The translations under genes were made by a program, and so were the position numbers. DNA of 8,510 bases from Alphaproteobacteria bacterium (GTDB lineage Bacteria > Pseudomonadota > Alphaproteobacteria > Rhizobiales > Aestuariivirgaceae), in NCBI GenBank assembly GCA_024639035.1, contig JAHEJE010000115.1, positions 1 through 8,510 of the forward strand. Direction: 5' to 3'. Under the pieces are notes generated by a model. That model made no database searches. It was not told where the DNA came from and saw only the letters and a program-made list of their open reading frames with translations. Positions 1 through 6,778 of the stretch are shown here, one piece after another. The first letter of the stretch is position 1; each line of letters opens with the position of its first letter.

Positions 1-1824
1 GACCGAGGTGTAGTATCGCACTCCCAGACCGACGCCGATCTGGAACTCATCGGTTCCTGCAAACAGCGTCTTGGTGGTGACCAGTCCGGCGTCAATGAAC
101 GGCACGATGCCAATCGTTTCGGTGACCTTGAGGCGGGCTTCCAACGAGCCTTCGACGCGCGACAGGCCGCCGGTGGCGCCAAAGCCTTTAACGCGCGGAC
201 CGACATTGAGATAATCGTAGCCGCGCACCGAGCCACCGCCGCCGGCGTAGAACCGGCGATGAGCCGGAATATCGACCAAGTTGGCCCCGGCCGTGGTCCC
301 GACCAGGCCGCGTGCTGCCAACACGAACCGCGAGCTGTCATCGAGCGACAGGTAGTAACGCAACTCGGCATCGGTGGTTACGAAGAAGGATGTCGAACTG
401 ATCTCGACTTGAGGCTCGACGCGGGCTTGCGCCAGCAGGCCACGGGTGGCATCGAGTTCGTTATCGCGAATATCATAGCGGGCGATGAACGGCGCACTCA
501 CCAGAGTGTAGAAATTGCGCCCAAAGGCATCGTCGATCCGCGCCCAATCGAATGTGAGACCGCCGGAAACGCTCAGGTGATTGTCGATATCGTGGGTCAA
601 CCGGCTTTCGAACACGGCGCCGCGGCGGTTATAGGGGTCAGGATCTTCCTGAAGCACCGTGGCCTTGAGGTCGAGGCGATTGCGCGGATGCCAGAAACCG
701 GGAACGCTGTACAGTACCGAGAACAGGCCTTCGTATTCGTCCAGCTTGTCGGCCTCGAAGAAGCCGCCGATACTGGCATCGACCCTGAGGGTTTCGGAAC
801 GGCCAAGCAGATTACGGTGCTGCCAGAAACCCTGGACCGTGGCGCCTTCGGTGCTCGAATAGAGGGCGCCGGCACCGATGGTGCGGCGCTTGCGTTCCGA
901 AACATCGACAATCACCGGGACGGTTCCATCGGGGCCCGGCGCATCTGCAACCCGGACCGATGTGCTGCCCAGCGCGCCAAGCTTGCCAAGATTGCGTCGC
1001 ACCTGCTCAAGATGGTCGGGGTGATAGGGTTCCCCGGTCGGCACCTGGGCCTGGCGTTCGAGAAATTCCCTGTCGACCCGCTCGGCACCTTCGATGCGGA
1101 CCTCGCCGAGCCGGGCGGTCGGCCCGGGCCTGATGACCATGGTGACATCGAGCGTGTTGCTGGCGTGATCGGCGACGACCTGGCGGTCGGCGATGCTGGC
1201 CCAGGGATGGCCGGCACGCTGCCACTCCAGAACAATTGCCGTTTCAGCTTCGCCGATCTTGCGCGACGATGCCGGTGCGCCGGAGACAAGGCCGGCTTGC
1301 TCGGCAGCAGCGCGGGCGGCTGTGCCCCCGTCTCTCAGATCGATATGGCCGAATTGAAACGGCGGACCGGGCTCGACGGAGATAGTGACGGGGATCATGC
1401 CGCTCACCGGACCCAGGGCGTCGGCAAGGTCGATGTCGCCGACCGGCCGGCCGGCAATCTCGATGTGAACCGTTGCGCCATAGTGCGCCTGTTCGTAGAG
1501 GATGCCGAGGAGGTTCGCCTGGTCGTCACGGGCCCGAGCGATCAGGCCAATTGCGCCCGATGGCGGCTCTTCCTGCCGGCGCACCAGCAGGGAGCCGTCG
1601 CGCAGACGTTCCGCCAACGCCTCATCACCGCCTGCCAGGCGCAAATCAGCAGAATAGTTCACCGGATCGACGATATCGGAGGACTCGCTGTCGTCGCCGC
1701 CAAACAGCTTCAGGCCGAACAGCTCGAAGGCGCCGGCCGGGGCCGGTTGGGCAAACGCCACAATGAGGGCGACAAACAACCCTGGTATGGTTCGCAACAC
1801 GCTCAACACCACAAATCCACTCAC
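1..1824 (-). CDS. tamA: TamA, outer-membrane Omp85-family translocation and assembly protein (C-terminus cut by window edge)
   Basis: TamA is the outer-membrane half of the TamA-TamB complex, which helps insert autotransporters and other outer-membrane proteins. The reverse strand is open without a stop from 1911 to position 1; 608 codons are visible from the chosen start. Residues 1-32 form a signal peptide: an Arg at 11, a hydrophobic core, and a signal-peptidase site near the PAGA segment. About residues 33-308 fit three POTRA domains, and the beta barrel starts near 309. The diagnostic Omp85 motif SVRGYD lies near residues 532-537, with Arg534 and a glycine run before it. Roughly the last 30 residues (final strands) lie off the window. 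No ATG exists in frame upstream; GTG at 1824 was chosen because GGAAG sits 8 nt before it, while GTG at 1812 or 1809 are alternatives. tamB would be expected just past position 1. BamA is less likely because there are three POTRAs, not five. Confidence 0.92.
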   Translation of the reverse strand, partial: MSGFVVLSVLRTIPGLFVALIVAFAQPAPAGAFELFGLKLFGGDDSESSDIVDPVNYSADLRLAGGDEALAERLRDGSLLVRRQEEPPSGAIGLIARARDDQANLLGILYEQAHYGATVHIEIAGRPVGDIDLADALGPVSGMIPVTISVEPGPPFQFGHIDLRDGGTAARAAAEQAGLVSGAPASSRKIGEAETAIVLEWQRAGHPWASIADRQVVADHASNTLDVTMVIRPGPTARLGEVRIEGAERVDREFLERQAQVPTGEPYHPDHLEQVRRNLGKLGALGSTSVRVADAPGPDGTVPVIVDVSERKRRTIGAGALYSSTEGATVQGFWQHRNLLGRSETLRVDASIGGFFEADKLDEYEGLFSVLYSVPGFWHPRNRLDLKATVLQEDPDPYNRRGAVFESRLTHDIDNHLSVSGGLTFDWARIDDAFGRNFYTLVSAPFIARYDIRDNELDATRGLLAQARVEPQVEISSTSFFVTTDAELRYYLSLDDSSRFVLAARGLVGTTAGANLVDIPAHRRFYAGGGGSVRGYDYLNVGPRVKGFGATGGLSRVEGSLEARLKVTETIGIVPFIDAGLVTTKTLFAGTDEFQIGVGLGVRYYTSV

Positions 1825-1854
1825 ACGCTCGACTTCCAGCGCGATCCTAATGCA

Positions 1855-1884
1855 ATTGTAGCTATGCGTGCAAAAAAACGCCAA
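1855..1884 (-). promoter_or_regulatory. Candidate sigma70-type promoter for tamA
   Basis: On the reverse strand a TTGGCG box (1879-1884) and a TACAAT box (1855-1860, five of six consensus bases) are separated by 18 bp. Transcription would start near 1848, leaving a leader of about 24 nt that carries the GGAAG ribosome site before the GTG at 1824. The match is by eye and the -35 is only moderate. Confidence 0.45.
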
Positions 1885-1898
1885 ATTGTGTTCATGGG

Positions 1899-1927
1899 TT
1901 GGTGCGATCGTTCACGGCGGATATATT
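1899..1927 (+). promoter_or_regulatory. Candidate sigma70-type promoter for the acyl-CoA dehydrogenase gene
   Basis: TTGGTG (1899-1904) and TATATT (1922-1927, five of six consensus bases) are separated by 17 bp. The start site would fall near 1934, about 30 nt ahead of the ATG at 1964. It is back to back with the tamA promoter: their -35 boxes are 14 bp apart, so a regulator binding between them could affect both genes. The call is by eye only. Confidence 0.42.
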
Positions 1928-1963
1928 GCCCGGCGTCAGTCTCTGCCGCCGCCGGGAGCTTCC

Positions 1964-3121
1964 ATGACCCATCAGCCTGATCATTCCGACATTCGCAGCG
2001 GCGTGGCGCGGCTGTGCGAGGACTTTCCCGGCGAATATTGGCGCCGGTGCGACCGCGAACAGGCCTACCCGACGGCTTTTGTCGACGCCCTGACGGCAGC
2101 CGGATATCTCGGCGCGCTGATCCCGGAAGACCATGGCGGCTCGGGGCTGCCGATTTCCGCCGGCGCGGCCATCCTGGAGGAAATCCACAAGTCGGGCTGC
2201 AACGCCGCAGCTTGTCATGCGCAGATGTACACCATGGGCACCCTGCTGCGGCACGGCTCGCCCGAGCAAAAGCGCAATTATCTGCCTCAAATCGCCGACG
2301 GCCGCCTGCGCCTGCAGGCCTTCGGCGTTACCGAACCAGCAAGCGGCAGCGACACGACGGCCCTCACGACGACGGCGCGGCGGGTGGGCCAGCACTACAT
2401 CGTCAATGGCCAGAAGATATGGACATCGCGGGCCGAACACTCCGACCTGATGCTGCTGTTGTGCCGCACCGCGGCGCGCGACCGGGTGGCGAAAAAGACC
2501 GATGGCCTGTCCGTCCTGCTGGTCGACATGCGCAACCCGGCTCCGGGCAGCTTGACCATCCGCCCGATCCGAACGATGATGAACCATGCCACGACCGAAG
2601 TGTTTTTCGATGACCTGAAGGTGCCGGCGGACAATCTCATTGGCGAAGAGGGCAAGGGGTTCGGCTATATCCTGTCGGGGATGAACGCCGAGCGCATCCT
2701 GATTGCAGCCGAATGCATTGGCGACGCCAAGTGGTTCATTGCGAAGTCCTGTGCGTATGCCGGCGATCGCACGGTGTTCGGACGCCTCATCGGCCAGAAC
2801 CAGGGGGTGCAGTTTCCCATTGCCCGGGCGTATTCGCAGATGCGCGCTGCTGAACTGATGCTGCACGAGGCGATCCGCCTGTTCGAGGCCGGCGGCAATC
2901 CGGGCGAAGAGGCCAACCTGGCAAAACTGCTGGCCGCCGATGCGTCATGGGCGGCGGCAGAGGCCTGCGTTCAGACCCACGGCGGCTTCGGCTTTGCCGA
3001 GGAGTTCGACATAGAGCGCAAGTTCCGCGAGGCCCGGCTTTATCAGGTCGCGCCGATTTCCACCAACCTGGTCCTGAGCTACATCGGCGAACACGTCCTC
3101 GGCCTGCCACGGTCCTACTGA
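1964..3121 (+). CDS. Acyl-CoA dehydrogenase (FAD-dependent, helix-G catalytic glutamate type)
   Basis: This 385-residue flavoenzyme should introduce the alpha-beta double bond into an acyl-CoA and pass electrons to ETF; length is normal for the family. Both PROSITE-style family signatures are present: GVTEPASGSDTTA at residues 121-133, and the C-terminal one beginning QTHGGFGF at 337. The N-terminal helical domain, central beta domain (about 120-230) and C-terminal helical domain are intact. Glu243 in SGMNAERILIA aligns with the catalytic Glu of isovaleryl-CoA and long-chain acyl-CoA dehydrogenases. At the medium-chain enzyme's Glu376 site this protein has Pro364 (motif YQVAPIST). The frame is open to an ATG at 1868, but ATG 1964 is preferred: GGGAG at 1954-1958 is 5 nt away, and the added upstream residues do not look like the family. 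The substrate is unknown; branched-chain or catabolic acyl-CoAs are possible. It is a single-gene unit, divergent from tamA. Confidence 0.92.
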   Translation: MTHQPDHSDIRSGVARLCEDFPGEYWRRCDREQAYPTAFVDALTAAGYLGALIPEDHGGSGLPISAGAAILEEIHKSGCNAAACHAQMYTMGTLLRHGSPEQKRNYLPQIADGRLRLQAFGVTEPASGSDTTALTTTARRVGQHYIVNGQKIWTSRAEHSDLMLLLCRTAARDRVAKKTDGLSVLLVDMRNPAPGSLTIRPIRTMMNHATTEVFFDDLKVPADNLIGEEGKGFGYILSGMNAERILIAAECIGDAKWFIAKSCAYAGDRTVFGRLIGQNQGVQFPIARAYSQMRAAELMLHEAIRLFEAGGNPGEEANLAKLLAADASWAAAEACVQTHGGFGFAEEFDIERKFREARLYQVAPISTNLVLSYIGEHVLGLPRSY

Positions 3122-3129
3122 AGGACAGT

Positions 3130-4500
3130 TCAGCCGAGGACTTCGCGCACCGCATCCGCCGTCGCCGCCACGATGGTATCGATCTCGCCACGTTCGACGC
3201 ACAATGGCGGGGCAAAGCCGATGATGTCACCCTGCGGCATGGCGCGGGCGATGACACCGCGCTTGAGCATCGCCGCGGCGATCGACGGTCCGACCTTCCG
3301 TGCCGGATCGAAGAACGCCACATCATCGCGGTCTGCAACCAATTCTACGGCACATAACAAACCTTCACCGCGAATATCGCCGACATTGGTGTGCCCGGCG
3401 AGAGCGTCGTGCATGGCGTGGTTGAGATAGCGCCCCATTTCACCGGCCCTCGCGACCAGGCCGAGGTCATCGACCAGTTTGAGGTTGGCGACGCCGGCGG
3501 CAGCGCCGATCGGGTGGGCCGAGTAGGTCCAGCCATGACCGATCGGACCGTATTCGTCGGTGCCCTGTTCAAGCACCGCCCAGACCTTGTCCGAGACAAT
3601 GGTTCCCGACAGCGGCGCATAGGCCGATGTCAGGCCCTTGGCGATGGTGATCAGGTCCGGTGCGATGCCATAGTGATCGGAACCGAACATGCTGCCGAGA
3701 CGGCCGAAGCCGGTCACCACCTCATCGGCGATGAGCAGGATGTCATACTTTTGCAGTACCGCCTGGATGGCCTGCCAGTAGTCGGCCGGGGGCGGCACGA
3801 TGCCGCCGGTGCCAAGTACCGGCTCGCCGATAAATGCGGCGATCGTGTCCGGGCCTTCCGCCACGATCAGCTGTTCCAGCTTTGCGGCACAATGGGCGGA
3901 AAAGTCCGCTTCGCTCATGGTCCGGTCGGCACGGCGAAAATAATATGGTGCCTCGGTGTGAACAACCTGGGCCAGCGGCAGGTCGAATTTCTTGTGAAAC
4001 AACTCGAGCCCGGTCAGTGATCCGGTCATCAGGCCCGAACCGTGATAACCGCGCCAGCGCGAAATGATCTTTTTTTTCTCCGGCCGGCCGAGAACGTTGT
4101 TGTAGTACCACACCAGCTTGATGTTGGTCTCGTTGGCATCCGAGCCCGACAGGCCGAAATAAACCTTCGACATGTTGTCCGGCGCCCGGTCGATGATCAT
4201 CTTGGCCAGGGTGATCGAGGCTTCGGTGCCGTGACCGACATAGGAATGATAATAGGCCAGTTCATGGGCCTGTTTGGAAATCGCGTCGGCGATTTCGCTA
4301 CGGCCATAACCGACGTTCACGCAATACAGTCCGGCAAAGGCATCGAGCAGACGGTTGCCGTCGCGGTCCTCGATGTGCACGCCCGAGCCACCGGTTACGA
4401 TACGGTTCGGTGCCTCGCCACGCGCATGCTGTGCGAGGTGGCTGGAGGCATGAAAGAAGCAGTCGCGGTCCCAGCGCTCGAGTTGGTCGTTGGCCAGCAT
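3130..4500 (-). CDS. Class III (omega) pyridoxal-phosphate aminotransferase, Atf/DoeD-like or GABA:pyruvate type
   Basis: This 456-residue fold-type I PLP enzyme moves a terminal amino group from an omega-amino acid or diamine to a keto acid, probably pyruvate, in the cytoplasm. The PLP Schiff-base lysine is Lys288 in TIAKGLTS. Asp259 in IADEVVTGFGR, which pairs with the PLP pyridine nitrogen, lies in the class III signature. The HGSG segment after RWRGY, which packs near the cofactor, and a possible substrate-carboxylate Arg (Arg419, in IARAMPQGD) are also visible. The ATG at 4500 has a purine-rich AAAGGAAAA ribosome site. Only 17 bp separate it from the dehydrogenase stop, so the two are surely co-transcribed; the dehydrogenase would oxidise the semialdehyde this enzyme makes. 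Likely substrates are 2,4-diaminobutyrate (ectoine breakdown), GABA, beta-alanine or putrescine, and sequence alone does not settle which. Its stop codon is 8 bp from that of the convergent acyl-CoA dehydrogenase gene. Confidence 0.92.
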   Translation of the reverse strand: MLANDQLERWDRDCFFHASSHLAQHARGEAPNRIVTGGSGVHIEDRDGNRLLDAFAGLYCVNVGYGRSEIADAISKQAHELAYYHSYVGHGTEASITLAKMIIDRAPDNMSKVYFGLSGSDANETNIKLVWYYNNVLGRPEKKKIISRWRGYHGSGLMTGSLTGLELFHKKFDLPLAQVVHTEAPYYFRRADRTMSEADFSAHCAAKLEQLIVAEGPDTIAAFIGEPVLGTGGIVPPPADYWQAIQAVLQKYDILLIADEVVTGFGRLGSMFGSDHYGIAPDLITIAKGLTSAYAPLSGTIVSDKVWAVLEQGTDEYGPIGHGWTYSAHPIGAAAGVANLKLVDDLGLVARAGEMGRYLNHAMHDALAGHTNVGDIRGEGLLCAVELVADRDDVAFFDPARKVGPSIAAAMLKRGVIARAMPQGDIIGFAPPLCVERGEIDTIVAATADAVREVLG

Positions 4501-4517
4501 GGTATTTTCCTTTCAGT

Positions 4518-6002
4518 TCAAGCCCAATCGCGGCAGACGTACTTGATTTCCATAAACTCTTCCATACCCCGATGCGCACCTTCTCGCCCGAGGCCCGACT
4601 GCTTTACACCACCGAACGGGATCGGCGCTCCGGTCACCTTGGTGCGATTGACCGCGACCATGCCGTATTGCAGGGCACGGGTAACACGGTAGATGCGGCG
4701 CGGATCGTGGCTGTGGAGATAAGCGATGAGGCCGTATTCAGTTGAATTGGCCTTGGCGACAACTTCGTCTTCGGTTTCGAACGGCGCGATGGCAGCAACC
4801 GGGCCAAAGGTTTCTTCGGACATGATGGCTGCATCGTCCGGCACATCAGTCAGCACCGTTGGTTGATAGAAGAGCGGACCCATCGCATCGCGCTTGCCGC
4901 CGCAAGTCAGCTTGGCTCCGCGCTCAAGTGCGTCCGCAACATGCTGCTCTTGTTTGCGCACGGCGCTTTTATTCATCAACGGACCGATGTCGGGATCGTT
5001 CATTCCGTGTCCGATCGTCAACGCCCTGGTCGCTTCGGCAAATCGCGAGCAGAACTCCTCGTAGATGGGTCTTTCGACATAAATGCGATTCGCACCCAGG
5101 CAATCCTGCCCGGACGTGGCGAACTTGGCCTTCATCGCCTCCGATACAGCGGTTTCGAGATCGACGCCCTTGAACACAATCACCGGCGCATGTCCGCCGA
5201 GTTCCAGAACCATGCGTTTGACCGTGTCTGCACATTGCCGATAAAGCAGCCTGCCGACTTCGGTAGATCCGGTGAACGACACGGCGCGCACTTTGGGGCT
5301 TTGCGTCCAGGGAGGAACCACAGTCGAGGCGCGCCCGGTCACGACGTTGAAAACACCTGCGGGAACTCCGGCGCGCTCGGCAAGCTCGGCCAACGCAAGA
5401 GCCGAAAACGGTGTTTCGTGCGATGGATGCGCAACGATCGTACAGCCAGCCGCAAGGGCTGCGGCGGCCTTGCGGGTTAGCATCGCCGATGGAAAATTCC
5501 ATGGTGTGATCAGGGCGGCAACTCCAACTGGTTCAAGCCACAGCTCTACTTCTGCATCTGGCAGATGCGACGTGACGCCTTCAAGGTTCGGTCGCTTGGT
5601 CTCTTCTGCATAAAATTCTACGAAGGATGCCGCATAGTCGATCTCGCCGTGTGCCTCGCTGAGCGGTTTGCCTTGTTCGAGCGTCATGATGACTGCCAGG
5701 TCCTGCTTGTTGGCAACGATGAGATCGAACCAGCGGCGCAAGATGGCAGCGCGTTGCTGCGGCAGTTTTAGTGACCATGCCTGAAATGCCCTATGTGCGG
5801 CTTCTGCCGCATTGGCGCTTTCGCGAGCCGACAGGCACGCAACTTCGCCGACCAAACTACCGTCTGCAGGGTTGAATACCTTGATTGTCTCCCCCGACCC
5901 GGATGCGACCCACTTGCCGTCGATATAGGACAATGTCTTGAACAGCCCGGAATCAGACCACCTGGTCTTCGAGGACTCTTTCGTATGAACGGGTTTGGGC
6001 AT
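4518..6002 (-). CDS. Succinate-semialdehyde-dehydrogenase-like aldehyde dehydrogenase (Ssd/DoeC-like)
   Basis: This 494-residue cytoplasmic enzyme oxidises an aldehyde to an acid with NAD(P)+. The ALDH catalytic set is complete and in register with human ALDH2: oxyanion Asn169 in TPWNFP, general base Glu267 in LELGGHAP, nucleophile Cys301 in SGQDCLGAN, and Glu397 in EETFGPV. The overall sequence is closest to the GabD/SSADH branch (GVPAGVFNVVTG, FGGVKQSGLGREG). Four deviations are visible. His192 replaces the coenzyme-binding Lys. Gly303 replaces the second Cys of the SSADH redox pair. Ala295 stands where human SSADH has substrate-binding Arg334, although the other Arg is kept (Arg177). Thr457 replaces the substrate-site Ser. 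These leave catalysis possible but make succinate semialdehyde less certain as substrate; aspartate semialdehyde is an alternative. The ATG at 6002 has an AGG 6 nt upstream. The gene sits between the AsnC-type regulator (129 bp upstream) and the aminotransferase (17 bp downstream). Confidence 0.93.
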   Translation of the reverse strand: MPKPVHTKESSKTRWSDSGLFKTLSYIDGKWVASGSGETIKVFNPADGSLVGEVACLSARESANAAEAAHRAFQAWSLKLPQQRAAILRRWFDLIVANKQDLAVIMTLEQGKPLSEAHGEIDYAASFVEFYAEETKRPNLEGVTSHLPDAEVELWLEPVGVAALITPWNFPSAMLTRKAAAALAAGCTIVAHPSHETPFSALALAELAERAGVPAGVFNVVTGRASTVVPPWTQSPKVRAVSFTGSTEVGRLLYRQCADTVKRMVLELGGHAPVIVFKGVDLETAVSEAMKAKFATSGQDCLGANRIYVERPIYEEFCSRFAEATRALTIGHGMNDPDIGPLMNKSAVRKQEQHVADALERGAKLTCGGKRDAMGPLFYQPTVLTDVPDDAAIMSEETFGPVAAIAPFETEDEVVAKANSTEYGLIAYLHSHDPRRIYRVTRALQYGMVAVNRTKVTGAPIPFGGVKQSGLGREGAHRGMEEFMEIKYVCRDWA

Positions 6003-6009
6003 CGCAACC

Positions 6010-6019
6010 TACTGCAGTA
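6010..6019. repeat. 10-bp perfect palindrome next to the dehydrogenase start
   Basis: TACTGCAGTA is a perfect palindrome ending 8 bp before the dehydrogenase ATG. Its edge overlaps the AGG of the ribosome site on the minus strand. It could be an operator half for the adjacent Lrp/AsnC regulator or chance; no function is shown. Confidence 0.3.
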
Positions 6020-6031
6020 AGGGTTTGAATT

Positions 6032-6058
6032 GACAGGCATGCAGCCTATCAGGCTGTC
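6032..6058 (-). promoter_or_regulatory. Inverted repeats between regulator and dehydrogenase genes (candidate operator or leader hairpin)
   Basis: CAGCCT (6042-6047) and AGGCTG (6051-6056) form a perfect 6-bp stem with a 3-nt loop. A second pair, GACAG (6032-6036) and CTGTC (6054-6058), shares bases with the first arm, so the two stems exclude each other. No T-run follows on the minus strand, so this is not a standard terminator. It lies 30-56 bp upstream of the dehydrogenase ATG, where either an operator or a leader structure could act. Structure is read from sequence; the function is inference. Confidence 0.35.
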
Positions 6059-6131
6059 GGCGGACGTTCCGACTGAACATTGCTGCGAAAACAGAAGGAT
6101 TGCGTTGTGAGGAGGCCGGCTCAGGCGAGGT

Positions 6132-6617
6132 TTATCTTTGCTGCACACCCAGAGCAGCAAGCGGCAAGGCACCGGTGGTCTTGACGGGCTTGGTCACGAC
6201 ATAGGTAAAGTATCGCGCAAGGCCCAGACCTTCAGCCAGCAGATCATCGATCAGGCGCTGATAGGCATCAATGTCTGTTGCAATGACCCGCATGACGTAA
6301 TCAAATCCGCCGCCAAGGGCCCAGCAGGACACGATTTCGTCTCGCACATTCACCGCCTGCTCGAACGCTTCAAAGCTGACGGCATGATGGTTTTCCAGTT
6401 CGACAACAACGAAAACCTCGATATGCGGCGCAATTTTTTTCAGGGAGATTTCGGCACGATAGCCTTCAATGACGCCTGCCTGCTCAAGACGCTTGAGCCG
6501 TTCCCAACATGGCGATGCGGACAGATTGACCCGCTTTGCAAGTTCTGTCTTGGAAATCCGGCCCTCAAGCGACAGGACGCGCAGGATTTCAATATCACGG
6601 CTGTCCAGTTTCAACAT
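6132..6617 (-). CDS. Lrp/AsnC-family transcriptional regulator (DoeX/AsnC-like)
   Basis: A 161-residue DNA-binding feast/famine regulator, a normal length for the family. An N-terminal winged helix-turn-helix spans about residues 3-52 (recognition region NLSASPCWERLKRLE, 31-45), followed by the RAM ligand-binding and oligomerisation domain from about 65 to 143 with its typical GGGFDYVMRV glycine turn. The chosen ATG at 6617 gives the family's usual MLKLDSRDIEIL beginning but has only a weak ribosome site. The frame also stays open to ATG 6656 and TTG 6689, which would add a tail unlike the family. It is read in the same direction as the dehydrogenase and aminotransferase genes, so it is probably first gene of their operon or a closely linked autoregulated gene. 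In ectoine catabolic clusters an AsnC-type protein holds this same place. The ligand is likely an amino acid or pathway intermediate, by inference. Confidence 0.93.
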   Translation of the reverse strand: MLKLDSRDIEILRVLSLEGRISKTELAKRVNLSASPCWERLKRLEQAGVIEGYRAEISLKKIAPHIEVFVVVELENHHAVSFEAFEQAVNVRDEIVSCWALGGGFDYVMRVIATDIDAYQRLIDDLLAEGLGLARYFTYVVTKPVKTTGALPLAALGVQQR

Positions 6618-6778
6618 TTCAAAGCAGGCACCAGCAAAGCCATCAACAGGGCACATGCATCGGTTACCGTCAATACTCCATGCGGTCAATCGGACTAGGC
6701 TCCCGATCCCAGGTCGCCGGCTGCGCGGCCGCCTACAATGGTGCTGGCCGCATCACGAACCTAGAGCGCGGAACGGCG
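6618..6778. other. 161-bp gap between the hydrolase stop and the regulator start
   Basis: This gap should hold both the end of the hydrolase transcript and the promoter of the regulator unit. I see no good intrinsic terminator: GCGGCC and GGCCGC arms exist but have a 15-nt loop and no T-run. Two TTGAC -35-like boxes lie on the minus strand, TTGACC (6684-6689) and TTGACG (6668-6673), but neither has a convincing -10 at 16-18 bp. The octamer TCAATACT (6670-6677) recurs upstream of the hydrolase gene. Confidence 0.4.

Noticed and set aside
1868..1963. N-terminal extension of the acyl-CoA dehydrogenase from ATG 1868
   Set aside because: It spans the predicted promoter boxes, lacks a ribosome site and does not look like the family's N-terminus; ATG 1964 has GGGAG 5 nt upstream.
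259..1980. Long plus-strand open frame of 573 codons across tamA
   Set aside because: It is codon-for-codon antisense to tamA in the mirrored register, a common result of GC-rich codon bias. The reverse strand shows a signal peptide, POTRA/barrel layout and the RGY motif, while the plus-strand product resembles no family.
1892..2866. 324-codon minus-strand open frame inside the acyl-CoA dehydrogenase gene
   Set aside because: It is a shadow of the plus-strand gene, which carries both family signatures; no recognisable domain is seen on the minus strand.
6618..6689. Extended regulator start at TTG 6689 or ATG 6656
   Set aside because: The extra residues do not match the Lrp/AsnC N-terminus, and the TTG lies inside a -35-like box. 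ATG 6617 gives the usual beginning, although its ribosome site is weak.
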